From Crambe crambe (lineage: Eukaryota; Porifera; Demospongiae; Poecilosclerida; Crambeidae): DNA of 64,000 nt. Positions 33,880 to 54,593 of the stretch are shown here, piece after piece. Both the position numbers and the translations under genes were made by a program. The stretch spans positions 1,674,001-1,738,000 of the forward strand of contig OZ004592.1 of the NCBI GenBank assembly GCA_963924555.1, given 5' to 3'. A model generated the notes under the pieces. The model made no database searches. It had not been told where the DNA came from and worked only from the letters and a program-made list of their open reading frames with translations. Numbering within the stretch: the first letter of the stretch is position 1; every line of letters begins with the position of its first letter.

Positions 33880-34062
33880 CTACTGGATGAACTTATTGAG
33901 CAAATCCTCCTCTGTCCCCGCCGGATCCCAGTAGCCTATAATTATAAAGAGTGTGCTCTTACCTATAAACCTTCTAGAGAGAGGATGTCCAGCACTAAGG
34001 AGACGTTGTACACAAACACACGTGATTGTCATAAGACAGTAACGTGATTTTTTACGGGGCAT
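33880..34062 (-). CDS. Small spliced ORF (51 aa) directly upstream of NDUFS5
   Basis: Exons 33963-34062 and 33880-33935 join in phase 1 (AG|GTAAGAG donor, ATAATTATAG acceptor) into 51 codons. The first part is basic and hydroxylated like a mitochondrial presequence (RLLSAGHPLSRRFIG) and the tail is acidic (YWDPAGTEEDLL). The stop codon is 27 bp before the NDUFS5 ATG and no separate promoter space exists, so both would lie on one transcript. It could be a translated upstream ORF, the first cistron of a dicistronic mRNA, or chance open leader. I do not recognise the peptide. An internal ATG at codon 11 could also be the start, since codon 1 is only about 14 bp from the likely RPS7 transcription start. 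Confidence 0.35.
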   Translation of the reverse strand: MPRKKSRYCLMTITCVCVQRLLSAGHPLSRRFIGKSTLFIIIGYWDPAGTEEDLLNKFIQ

Positions 34063-34085
34063 GCGCGAAATTAGTCTTTCTTTTG
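34063..34085 (+). promoter_or_regulatory. RPS7 transcription start with 5' TOP motif
   Basis: CTTTCTTTT at 34076-34084, followed by GAGGTCCTCG, looks like a 5' terminal oligopyrimidine start, as on animal ribosomal-protein mRNAs that respond to TOR signalling. The leader runs to 34119 and is spliced (GTGAGT donor) to an acceptor directly adjoining the start codon at 34222. The same few bases separate it from the minus-strand NDUFS5 transcript. Confidence 0.6.
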
Positions 34086-34221
34086 AGGTCCTCGTGGTCA
34101 TCGAGTTCGAGAAGGAAAGGTGAGTATGTAATCCGATTGTAGCTACCCATCTAGAATAATGTAGTGGCACAAAAATGGTGTAATGTTGGGTTTATGCTCG
34201 TATGTTTCTGTTACTGTGTAG

Positions 34222-35169
34222 ATGGCGGGTGTAGGAGGAGTAAAACTTATAAAACCTGGAGGAGAAAAAATGGATAAATTCGAGGAGAGTGTGTCTCAGG
34301 TAATTAAAAGTTACACGCTATTTGCATGATATCCTGGTAAGATAAAGAACCCAGTGTGCATTAAATGGAATATTTACCTTTAGGCTCTACTTGATCTTGA
34401 ATCTAATTCCGACATTCGAACGACCTTGCGTGAGATTTTCTTCACTGGGGCAAAAGAGATTGATGCAGCAGGGAAGAAAGCCATTTGCATCAATGTTCCA
34501 GTACCTCAGCAGAAGATGTTTCAAAAGATACAGGTATGATAAGAAAATACACACTTATCATAACTGCTAAGCATAAAAGTTTTGATCAGGTGAGATGTGT
34601 GAGAGAGTTGGAGAAGAAATATAGTGGGCGTCCTGTGGTATTTGTTGCTCAACGTCGCATTCTCCCAAAGCCAAAGCGGAACCAGAGGACTAGGCAGAAG
34701 CAGCTTAGACCAAGGAGGTGAGTGGTGGGTTATGTTCTTGGAAGAGTTATGGGATGTCTACACAAGACAAGTATTAGTGGTGGTTGGCCAAGATGCCAGA
34801 GCTAACAAATCTGTTATCACATTTTGCTGTGTAGCCGGACTCTAACTTCTGTCCATGATGCCATTCTAGAAGACTTGGTCTACCCAGCTGAGATTGTAGG
34901 GAAAAGAATACGTATCAAACTGGATGGAACTAGGCTGATAAAAGTGTAAGATTAATGACATACAAGTTATTCTGTCATTCATCATCAACATGCCTAGGCA
35001 CCTTGATAAGAATCACCAGACAACATTAGAGCATAAGGTATGTTCATCACGGAACCAATGAAATTGCTCATGGTGCTTTTTTTTCTGTATGAAGGTTGAT
35101 GTGTTTACAGCCATTTACAAGAAACTGACTGGAAAAGATGTGACTTTCGAGTTTCCACAATATGAGTAA
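34222..35169 (+). CDS. RPS7: 40S ribosomal protein S7
   Basis: Six coding exons give 193 aa, against 194 in vertebrates: 34222-34299, 34384-34533, 34590-34717, 34835-34945, 34998-35037 and 35095-35169. Family segments are plain: [81 protein letters not shown] and [12 protein letters not shown]. It is a structural protein of the small ribosomal subunit. All junctions are GT-AG. The first intron lies in the leader, so the ATG is the first codon after the acceptor. It is tail-to-tail with the MARVEL-like gene, 171 bp apart. Confidence 0.97.
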
Positions 35170-35340
35170 ACAATGCCACCCTTCCATTATTAACAGCATT
35201 TGGTGGTGACTGATGAAGTGTTTTTGTAATATTGAATGTTATTACAGTGATCTCATGGTCATGAAGTCAGCAATGACGTGCATATCTAGCAAAAGTTGGC
35301 ATAATGAGAATTGGAAGTTCTTATTGTCCACTAACTATTA

Positions 35341-36197
35341 TCACTCCACGTTCTGAGTGGTTGCTGCTGGTACTTCTGTTTTTGAATGCAAGGCAGTCAT
35401 TCTACGATATGAACCACGTCCTGTTACATGGTGCTTTCCACCAGCAATGGAAGTGAAGCTTGAGGAGTCTGCTAGTCTCTGGGCAAATTTTTCTTCTTCC
35501 CGAGCCCGGAGTGCAGAGAATGCAAGGAAAATATCTGCAAGGAAGACCACCAGTATGCAAAACCCCAGCACCTAAAGCAGAGAGAATAGCGTGCATGCAT
35601 GTTTCTGCGGTATCAGATTGAAAATGCTTACATTGGCTATCTGAAGGAGTAGGATGTTAAGGTCACGTGACCTGGTAAAATATGTATTATTGAAGTCCTC
35701 CAGAGCTGCACTGATCAGTGCAGACATGAACATCCACAGGAATAAGTATGCTCCAGCCACGATTGCTCGCTGTGGGGGATTGAATTAACTTTAAGCTGTA
35801 TTTGGCATACACCTTACCATGCTGGCTGGAATTTTAAATCCTCCCAGTCCAACTATGATCATTGCTATGGAATACAGCATGGTGAGGAAGGCTGCTCCCA
35901 AGTAAGAGTAGAAGTAGTTGCGATAGTTAATGCTACCATAAGTTAGGTCACCAATGCTCACGCCTTTACTCTGCCACACCAACATCAGTACCACTAAGGC
36001 AACTGCAAACAACTGAAGAGGTAAATACTATAATAATAAAAATATAAATCAGTCCTTTATAAACCGACTACTTCCAGAAGCTTGATTACGAGGTGGGGAA
36101 TGGTGAACCACTTGGCTACTCCAGAACATCTTGAAGACAGCAATGCTTTCTCGGACACAGCTGATGACCTGGTAGACCTAACTCTACTAATTTCCAT
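35341..36197 (-). CDS. MARVEL-like tetraspan membrane protein
   Basis: Four exons in phase give 230 aa: 36069-36197, 35818-36012, 35632-35769 and 35341-35571. Four hydrophobic spans are visible: FAVALVVLMLVW, FLTMLYSIAMIIVGLGG, GAYLFLWMFMSALISAAL and VLGFCILVVFLADIFLAF. Between spans 1 and 2 the sequence is polar and aromatic (INYRNYFYSYLG). Both ends are hydrophilic; the cytosolic tail is Ser/Thr-rich. This matches the MARVEL layout of MAL/plasmolipin, CMTM and synaptogyrin proteins in vesicle and apical membrane traffic, but I cannot place it in one subfamily. The junction of exons 1 and 2 (donor GTCGGT, or GTAGTC one codon earlier) is ambiguous by one codon. Confidence 0.7.
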
Positions 36198-36455
36198 ATC
36201 AACATTAATGCAGCTGGTTCCAGTTTCAAATTTCCCGCCAATACACACGTAGAGAGCGCATGCGCACAGGCATATGCGCGCGCGCACAAACGATGAACAT
36301 AATATTGAAAGATGAAATGAAACATACAAGGGAAAATACTTTAAAAAGATATTCCTGTCTAGTTTATATTTAAAATAAGTGCAGAACATAAAACAAAATG
36401 ATGACACACATTTAAAGGTGCAGAGTCTTTCCACTATCACCTGCTGAACAACACA

Positions 36456-44658
<8,203 letters not shown>

Positions 44659-45268
44659 TGTACTTCTGAAGTTTAATTGTGGTTGACTTATGGTTGAAGG
44701 AAATTTTTCTTCCAAAGATGCAGTGATGGTCTCGGGCTCCTTCTTCTTTGATAATGGCAGAGCGGTGTCCTGGAGTCCTGTCCAAGGTGGTGCAAGCCCT
44801 GTCGACTGCGTGGGGCAACCGTTTTTTCAGGTCCAATTTCCCCTTTTGGACCCGGCCGTACCGGTGTGCCAATCGGGATCCGGGAACGTACCCATGTCCA
44901 ATGACGTCATCAATTCCACCGCGAAATTTTATAATCATACGACATTTTAGTAGACAGTGCACCTTGTATCCGCAAAGAATAACCTCGCGCAATTTTCCCC
45001 TCTAATTCCTAATTCCAGGAATTTATAGGCGTGACGGGAAGTTGACAATCTGAATAACAATGGATAGAAGGGGCCACACTATAATTTCCTCCATGTTAAA
45101 GTTGGGATGGCATGTAAGCACCCCATGATAGCATGCATTAACACACTACATATATACAAGGGTACTGCAATAATTATTATCTCATGGACCATAAAAAAAA
45201 AATACAATATGCTTTATTTTCATTAAAAGTAAATACTACAACATACATTGTAACAAAAAAAGGGGTGA
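44659..45268. promoter_or_regulatory. GC- and CpG-richer interval upstream of the NOL4-family first exon
   Basis: Around 44700-44950 base composition is clearly richer in GC and CpG than the surroundings. It is open in several frames on both strands, as expected for a promoter with few stops. It lies between the ASXL stop codon and the proposed NOL4-family first exon, so it is a candidate promoter. I recognise none of the peptides it could encode. Confidence 0.4.
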
Positions 45269-48036
45269 CTAACTAAGGTTAAGGCTGGCAAGAGTGGTAC
45301 AAGTTGAACACAATGTACTTGTGCTGCTGCACACGGCATGATAGAGTGAGTGACATTGGGAACAAAAAACCAATGCCCCCTTATCACACTCACACTTGTC
45401 ATTAGCCTGTATCAATGACCGTGGCACTGATAATTTCAAGTTCAACTGATGACTGCCTGTCATTTCAGTACTTTTCTTGCTGTCAGCTTCTAGAGAAACC
45501 CCAGAGTCTTTTGCATAAGAATGTTCTGTTTTCACCACTCGCTGACATACGTGAGAGTTGTACACATCTATCGGGAATTGAACTGGGAGAGTTGTCACAG
45601 GGAAAGAGAATTCTGAAGGGATGTGAGGCTCGCTGAGTAATGCAAAGTGATCGTGGAAGACCGAGTGAGCATGAGCTGTAGAAGGAGGAATGTACTGCTG
45701 CTGAGGAGGGTTGCTAGAGTTGCCAAAAGGAGAAATCTTGTTTTGTTTGGAAGCTTGATTGAGGGAAAGGAGGAGAGACTGGTAAGGGGTACGTGGAGGA
45801 AGTCGGGTCAAAAACTCTTTTGAATTGACAGAACCAGTTTTTGCATTCTGACTGTTCAATTTCAATTGCTCTATAATCTTTGATGTCTTCAATTTATCCA
45901 CAGGACCACCCTTTGCAGATGCAAGGAGCTTAACAGGAGACTTTTTGGTACTAAACTTCACAACTTTACCAGATTTACCAATTAATGACGCTGAGAACTT
46001 CTGAGCCACCTTCTTGGCAACGTGGTTTCTCTTTGTCACCTGGGACGAGGTTGAGGCCAATTTTGTTGATTTGGCAACTGTTGCTGTTGATATTCTTGCC
46101 CCCTTCTTGGGAATATTGGTGGCATGTGATTTCAACTTCGGCTTAGCTTGATGTTTGAGTTCTTCCAGGTATTTAGAGAGACACATGGGCGTGTCAGGCA
46201 CAGAGGTGCTAGTGACGAGACGATCTGGGGTACATGTTGTGGTGGAAGCTGTGGTTTGCGAAGTAGTAACTGTGGGGAACGAGTGATGTGTAGATAACGG
46301 TAGTGGTGGTTGGAGTGGTGATAGGGGTGGAGAACGAGGTGGAGAATCACCATGGTGACTTTTGAGAATGGTCTCGAGACAATCCGCTAAAGGTCCTGAG
46401 AGTTTGGAGTGAGGGTAGTAGAGAACAGAATCTGCAGGTTTCTTTTCTTCCGAGTTGGTCCTGTGTTGGACAAGGTTGTTTGTGAATACCATGATTCGGG
46501 GAAAACCTCCGACTATAAAGCTCAAATTCCAGGAATTATCTTTACAAAAGCTTATGATAAACTCTCACAATTTAACGGATATCAGCTTTTCATGTAATGA
46601 CTTGAGGATGGAAAATTTATAAAAATTACAGGACTTAGATAGTTGATATAATATGCCAGAGACAGAAAATTTAATAACTGGTACAGCTAAAAATACCTGT
46701 CTCCCCAGTTTTCTTCAAAGAATTTTTCTTTCCAAGCTTCCTCTGCCTTAAGTGCTGCTCTTTTCTTCTCATCTGCTCTCACCTTGGCTCGGTACTCTGC
46801 CGTGAAGGCTCCCATGGCAACTTGCTCCACCCATTCTCTAAGGGCACTGCTGAAAAAGGAGTTGTTCAAGCAGTCGCTGGTGATCCTACAAGACAAATTC
46901 ATGCTCATTCCTAAGGGGGACAAGAAGGAGGAGGTAAAGGGGAACTTACGTTGAAGGACTTGTTCTGTCCACAGCTGGAAGAAGTTTAACCAGCTGACTT
47001 CTCTGAGATTCACTAAGCCCCATAAAAGCCTCCATGTTCAAAATAGACTATAAAAAAACACACATAAACATTAAATACCACGCAATCAAAGCTTGCTTAA
47101 ACACACTGAAAGCATTTAGCAAGTGGAGAAGACCATTACTATACTTTGTACCTTCATATTCTCACTGAGAAGTGGGGATTGTTGCTGAAAGAGACTCGAC
47201 ACATTCCTTTTCTGTTCCACCCTCTTCACCTCCTCGAATTCTGTCTCCTCTAGACGCATTTTCCGTTTCGTTCTTGGTCTGCCTTGCCTCTTCACCGATG
47301 TCATATGACGAGGCTTCGGGTAGCATGATGACGGATTAACATATTCTACATCGATTTCTTTTTCTGATTCATCCTCATTTGCTTCACTGGTGCTCTCTCC
47401 CAGAAGGCTGTAGTTTATTTTCGGCACTCGATGTTTCTGCTGGCTCAGCCGTCTCACAAAGAGCTGAGAATTGGGTCGCGTTTGGATATGGAAGTCGCTC
47501 AATTCAGATTCTGATTCGGAATCAGAATCAGATGACGACACGGCCGAGCTGCCATGTGCTTCGAAATCATCCTTGATTCTCTTCGCTTTGGGGAGTTTTG
47601 GTTCTATCTCGAAACTCGCAGAGTGAGATCGATCTCCTTGAGAACAGCAGGAGTCGTTGCAGCTGCTTTTGCTGCCCAAACTTGAGGACACTGTGCCGAG
47701 ATACGAACTGGAGGGAGATAATAATCATTATGTCACGTAATGAATAAGATTGCTCACTTCTAGGAATCACCAATGAAACCTATCTACAGTATACAGTTAA
47801 CCACCAATGGACCTGCTAAGTGGCCCGAGTAGAGGGAGGTCACGGACATTAATCTTTGTGTATTGATTTGATGTGTCCAGAAACATGGGTGGTGGTCCAG
47901 GTAGACAGGTGGTCACATGAGCTGTGCACAAAACAGCTTGTTGACACACTACACTATGTTATGCATATACAAGGTCAATTAGGGAGCACTGTTTCAGATT
48001 TTTATTCTGTTGAGTTTGTTTTCACCTCTTTTCCTT

Positions 48037-48088
<52 letters not shown>

Positions 48089-50225
48089 CCTATCCTTCCC
48101 CTAGAATGATCTGGACTCACCGCACACAAGACACTTCAGAGAGGTACGAGCTGATGGTGTGATATTGCTCCATCTGGAGGATCTGAGGAGCAACAGGAGA
48201 AGGGAAAGATCCCTCTGTTGTGTAGCCATTGAGCAGGGGAGAAAGAGGAATATCACTTTCATTTTCTTTTATAGCCTGCTTTTTACGGATTTGAACCTTT
48301 TGGGGATAAAAATTATTGTGTCAATACATGTAACATTATGGTTGCTATGAGACCTTGTGCCATGCCTACAGATTATACACAGGTTGCTATCCCTGCATCA
48401 AATTATATATATATATTATACACACAGTCACGTAGTCATCTCTACCTCAATACATATGTTCTTAATACACTCAAAATCAGAAGTGTGACTACTACAGTGT
48501 ACTTCCAAGATAGATGCTATTTGGTAATGGTCATCACTTGAATAAACACACATTTATATCATAATGATTGAGTGACCACTTACCAGTCTCTTGGGTCTGA
48601 GGCTTGCTGGTACAGTGGACTCACTGAGGAGATGGAGTGTCTTTTTTGGTCCCAGAATGGAAGTCAATGGAGACGGCAGACAGAGACAGGAACTGATATC
48701 TGAATCCGAGTTTTGCCTAAGGGGTTTGATGGAAGGGTCAATTTCCACTGTTGGAATGACGGGGACTGCCTCATGGGTGAGGGGGTGTGAATGAGATTGG
48801 AAAACTTTAGACGGGATGATTTCAGAAGAAGAAAAAGAGGTGTGTTTATGTGTGCCATCGGATTTGGTGGGACTGGAAGAGGGACTGAAGAAGGAAGACT
48901 GTTCAGGGAGACCATTAGTGAGAATTTGTTGTTGTTGTTGCTGCTGTTTTCGGGATTTTTCTTTGTCCAGAAGGTGAGGTGGGGGATGAGGGTATGTTTT
49001 TCGCTTCTGGGTGGGAGTAGGAGGAGGGACTGAAGGATTGGGACTAGAGCCCAATCTCTATATTATAAGGAAAGAGAAGGGGGGAATATTAAACAGGTGG
49101 ACATGTCTGAGATAGCACAGCCACCTACACCTACTGTGTACCTCTCTCAGTGCAAAGGAGACATTAAAATCGCCTTCTGATCTGAGGAACATGCTGTACT
49201 GCTTCTTGGAGTTGCTGTTAAGAGCAGAGCGTAAGGTCCGCACAGCCTGTCCATAGTTACTCCTGAAACACAATGAAGAATGCCTTTAATAGCAACTACA
49301 AATCAAGACAACTATAGTAGAACACTGGGGCCCATTTTAGCAAGTAATAGCTTTGGTACAAATGGACATGGGGAAGAAGCTGAACATTGTCCAATTATCT
49401 GATTTAGCTCCTTACGTGAGTCAGGAATCCAAGCACTATTCTAACATACACAAAAACAAGTATCATTATCCTTCAGTAGCAAGGAAACTCAGACCTCTCC
49501 TATTTTCATAAGTTACATAGTGAAATCTGCTTTTGGCCACAAGAATCCACTGATCAGGTCACTGATAAGATGTGGCTTCTCCTCACCTGCACTGAAACTT
49601 ACTTCATAGTTCTGATTTCTTTCCTTTGGATCTCTCGGATCAACTCGGGGGCCGTCATCCATAGGGTTGGACTCTCATTCAAGGCCTATATGCACACATA
49701 ATAATATGACTGTACTTTTATAAAATTAATGGCGTGCAGGAAATTTCTAAATTGCCCTGAAGTTTTTGTATACTCATGTGTCAGAGCCACATTACAGGTG
49801 ATAGATTCTATTCATGTATTTGAGGCACCTTAAAAGGTGATAGATTCTACATACCCAGATAACAAAATTTATCACGCATCTGAAAAATGCTCTAAAATCA
49901 ATACTAAACGATAAAGTATTAGCTCAAGTGGTACGTACTATTAATACTACTATTAAAAACATTAAATACACATATTGATAACCCTGCTGGTTCTCAGTCA
50001 AACAGCTAAAGTATTGGTTTACTCGAGTGTTTCTGGCTACACCATCAGAGAAACAGTCAACACATCACTTATTGATGTACAATATCACTACTTTGAGTGT
50101 TCAAGTTTTACAGCTTCTTTCTACCTCCTTATAAACACAAAGTGTCACATTTTTGTTGAGGTCAACATATTTTTGAAACTCACAATGATGGCGGCCTCTA
50201 CCCACGTAACTTCTCTGTTCGTCAT
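45269..50225 (-). CDS. ASXL1: Additional sex combs-like protein (ASXL)
   Basis: Nine exons in phase give 996 aa: 50184-50225, 49603-49685, 49142-49262, 48584-49057, 48121-48296, 47152-47707, 46950-47047, 46697-46885 and 45269-46520. The N-terminal HARE-HTH domain is split over exons 1-3 (TWVEAAIIALNESP, ELIREIQRKEI, LRSALNSNSKK). The DEUBAD/ASXH domain lies at about 490-580 (QLVKLLPAVDR, CLNNSFFSSALREW, WKEKFFEENWGDR). A C-terminal PHD-type zinc finger (KCECDKGALVFCSQCHSLYH..CSTC) ends the protein. In animals ASXL proteins activate the BAP1 deubiquitinase, which removes ubiquitin from histone H2A. Paralogue identity (ASXL1, 2 or 3) cannot be given; this is probably the single pre-duplication gene. 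Exon 4 has a polyglutamine run. The exon 9 acceptor was chosen by phase. Confidence 0.92.
48041..48085. repeat. (CT)n tract in an ASXL intron
   Basis: 45 bases of CT dinucleotides lie in the intron between ASXL exons 5 and 6. Confidence 0.95.
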
Positions 50226-50448
50226 AATTGCGGCATCTACACTAGTTCTGTCTTTCTCAAAGTATCACCATAGATCCAAATGGTGCTCGAATAGAGGCGG
50301 TAGATAGCCCTTCTCTCGTGTTTTTCGCTCTCTCTCTTACAAAATTGAATATGCCCGTGGGCTCTAATTAGAAAATGCACCGCTGGCACATGTAATAAAT
50401 TTATCCAACCTTTGACCTTTCAGCTGAACTGTACTCTGCAAGAGAGAA
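50226..50448. promoter_or_regulatory. Bidirectional promoter interval ASXL / USP14
   Basis: 223 bp separate the opposing ATGs of a chromatin deubiquitinase cofactor and a proteasomal deubiquitinase. A pyrimidine-rich TTCGCTCTCTCTCTTAC is present near 50324. No other gene fits. Confidence 0.6.
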
Positions 50449-53400
50449 ATGCCAACTTTTAAAGGTATTTTACATTATCTTCAGTAAGTATAGGGACTTA
50501 CCTTTTTATATTTCATCAGTCAAGGTTAAATGGGGGAAAAAGAAATTTGAAAATGTGGAGCTAGACACAGATGACTCTCCACAGACCTTCAAAATGCAGC
50601 TGTTTTCCCTTACAGGTTAATATTAATGGTATCATACTGTATGTATTACTATTTTATTATAAATAATTATAGGGGTTTCTCCTGATCGGCAGAAAGTGAT
50701 GATTGGGGGTGTGACTGTATCAGACGAATGGGGTAAAGCCAAGGACAAGATCAAAGAGGTAAACATGCAGGAAAAATAATTACATCGAGAGGAGTCCGAC
50801 AAGACAGGGAATCTGTGACGTGTGTGTGAATGAAAGATTGTGTTTTTGCATTAGAATGCCACTTTGCTCATGATGGGGTCAGCAGAGGAATTACCTTCTG
50901 CCCCCAAGGAGAAAACCAAGTTTATTGAGGACATGACGGAAGCTGAAGCAGCCGCTGCAGTAAGTGCTTGAGATCATCTTCCTAACTAGGATAGTAGTCC
51001 AACAATTGCAAAGTATGTCACTTAAGATCATCCTACATGTATTAGGACCAGATTATTATTTTCTCTCAGATCATTAGAGGTTTGTAAAAGTAATTAGACT
51101 GGGAGCACAAGTTAATTAGAGGTTTCATTTGGTAAAGTATCATTGGTACTATAAGCATGTCTACACACGCCACACTTTAATCACATCAATCACTATTGCA
51201 GCTGCTCCTACCCACTGGGCTGGAGAACTTTGGGAACACGTGTTACATGAACGCTACCCTCCAGTGTCTCAAAGGAATCCCAGAGCTACAATCAGCTTTG
51301 AAACAGTCAGTGCTTATCCGATTGTATATAATGTCAAATACGTTATGCATAAAATTAATGGTCAAAGTTCATGCTGCATCACTGCATAGGACACAAGCAG
51401 TTTCACAGTGTAATAGTCCCAAGTAGGCCATAACTCTTGATTATTGATAGCCTTGGGGCTGTAGAGGTGGTCCAACCATTGTAGAACACATGACAGAATT
51501 TCAACAAAGTGTGTTGGAGTTAATGACTTAAGCTTATTGGAGGTGGCACTGGGCATGGGACTGTCATGTGTATCCTTAAACTTTGATTCCCTGCACTGTC
51601 TGAACTTCTAGCATAGCAACACAGCCTCATTCCCAGCCCTAGTGATAGATAATACAGGCTTCATATTTTATGCAGGTACACACCTCCAATGGAAGCTGGT
51701 ATTGGAACTACACAAGAATCAATCACAAGTGGTAAGTGCTCTTAATTATGTTCAGTAGCAAATTGTGTCTGCGACCCTTGACAAATTTTGTACATTTGAC
51801 TAAAAGTGAATAGTCAGATAAAGAAATAAGATATGATTTACTGCTTCTCCATGTACATACGTAGGACTCAAGATACTCTACGGTATGATGGATGCAAATG
51901 AAGCAAAATTTCCACTTCTAATGTTTATGGAGGTACTATCAATTTACATCAATTAAAACTGAAAATTTAGAGGGCTAGGGAAAATTATTTGCCCTGCCTA
52001 TTAACATGGTTGTCCTGTTCACCAGTCGCTGCACCAGGCTGTGCCCCACTTTGGGGAACGGGATGAGAAAACCAACTCCTTCAAGCAGCAGGACGCTCAT
52101 GAATGTTGGTCAGCCATCCTCTCAAATCTCGCACAGACTCTCAAATTCGGTAGTCCTGCCGACCAGCAAGTAATTAAGCCCATATTGTATAGGATCTCCC
52201 CTTTAATGAAGAAAAGAACTATTGTACATAGTAACCATCAAAATAGGATCAATTTGCATGCATTTTTGATGTAAAAACTCTTTTCGATACCCTCATACAC
52301 AGCTTAAGTGCTGCCTCATTATTAATCATGGTCTGAATGTTTCCATGGGGAAATAAGACTTATGAGTATTCTTATTCACTGTATGCAGGCTGCCAGTACA
52401 CAAATGAAATTTGTCGACCAGTATTTTGGTAAGTGTCATGGATATTGTGTGTGGGGAGATTTATGATTTCCAATCAAATATTTCCTATAATTATGTGAAT
52501 AATTGTGCTGATTTCTAGTAGTGTGGGTTTAATTTACTTCATTTGTCTCAAGTAATGGCAAAATTCCATGAATACATTCCCATGGGTCTTTTCATGTGTC
52601 ATTTGTGAGTCTAATTAGGACTTGCTGTGCTGAAAACAGCTAGTATTTCCCTACTGTGCAGTTGCATTGTTGATTTTTTGGCATCCCCCAACAAGTCAGT
52701 TCCGGTGACTAGATGTACAGTGCTCATACCGGGACACTATCAGGTGTTCTTCATGTAGTGAGGAATCTTATTAAAACATCTTTGCAATCTAGAGCTAGAG
52801 GTCCCTCAACTACAGTTTCTTCTTAGGTAGTGTCAACATGTCCTTGAAAGTTTCCTTATGTATATATTTGTGTATTTATGCTGTGTTGTTACATGCATCC
52901 TGTTTATTTCCAAACGTTACTTAAGTACTTTTTAGCTTCATTTCTATTTATGGTGTTGGCATTCATTTAGTGGAACTGAAATGTTGACATTTCACCCATA
53001 GCCGGAAACATGTTAGCAATCCTGAAAGCCAGAGTAATATCTTGTAGCATCATGTGAAGAAATGTAGCAAAAACAGTTATTTGTTGCTTTTGAACTGAAG
53101 TTTTGTGGTGCACACATCCTAGGAGAGTTAGTCCACTCTTTTGTATGCATATTTACCACTTATCTATATTCTATGCTATGTTGTTCTGGTTTTAAAGTCT
53201 ACACTACCAGTACCACCTAAGTTTATAAGGTCTGCTTTGATCCTCTTTTAATTTGCTTCGATCAGCTTTACGTTACCATATCCACATCAGAGCATTTTTA
53301 AATTGCTCAAAAAAAAGAAAAGAAAAGAAGTACCATATGCCAACAACCATGATATTTGTTCTCCATTGTACAGGAGTCCAGTACAAGACCACTTACAAAT

Positions 53401-54555
53401 GCCTGGATAGTCCCGAGGAGCAGGAGAGTGTGGAGACAGAGAAGAGTTACCAGGTCTCTTGTTTCATTTCCCAAGGTACAGTAACCAGACAGCAGAGAGT
53501 TACAAGCTGTCAATATTTTTCACGTGACTGATCTGTAAAAAGGAGCAAGCTAGTTAGTATTTTCCCAGTTCAGTGGAATTATATGCTTTTCTTCCCTCCA
53601 GATATAAAGTATGCCTATACAGGAATTCAAAAAGTATGTTATTCAGTATAAAGTACATGGTATATAATTATGCTTAATTCCAGGGACTTGAGGGTACTAT
53701 CGAGAAGAAATCCCCCACCCTGAACGTCGATGCAACCTACAAGAAGGTGTCCCGCATTGCCCGTCTCCCTGGCTACCTCACCATCCAGTTCATTAGGTTC
53801 TTTGTGGGCAAGATTGGGGGCACTGATGAAATGGTTGCAAAAAAGATTCTAAAGGTGTGCTTTAATTGGAATTGGATTTGCTATAATAATGTATGTATGC
53901 TATGTAGGATATAAAGTACCAGATGAAGCTGGATATGTATGACTTCTGCACCCCTGAGCTCCAGGAGAAGCTGTTGCCCAATCGTCTCCGGTTTAAGGAA
54001 GCAGAAGACAAGAAAACTGTATGTTCTCCTTGGTTTATTTTTAACACTATCTAGATGTGGAGTCTTTCACACTTGTGCAAAGTTTGTTGTGTGAAAGTTT
54101 GAATTTCATACCACTTTTTACTCGTACAGTCAAAAGTGGTATGGCATTAAAGTGGTATGGCATTAAAGTGGTATGGCATTAAAGTGGTATGGTATTAAGT
54201 GGTATGGTATGGCATTGGAACTAAAGTTCCTGAAAGTTACAAATTTCTTCCACACAGTCAGAGCTAAATGGATGTGGAGCCAGTCATCTAGATCAATGGC
54301 TGAATAATGCATGAAAAGGAACTCATGGTTCAGTTTTGACCAATTGTAGACATGGTGTATGTATAATAATATACAGGCAATCAGAGCTAAAGCTATTGCA
54401 GAGGGAAGGATCCATGGACCACGGGCCAAGCAACAGCGAGTCTCTGAGGAAAAGCCTGTTGAGTATGAGCCATATGACTTCCCAGATGGTACGTAGTGCT
54501 CGAAATAATATCTTGACAACACAGGAAATTTTCCCTTCCTATTATATTAGCAGCA

Positions 54556-54593
<38 letters not shown>

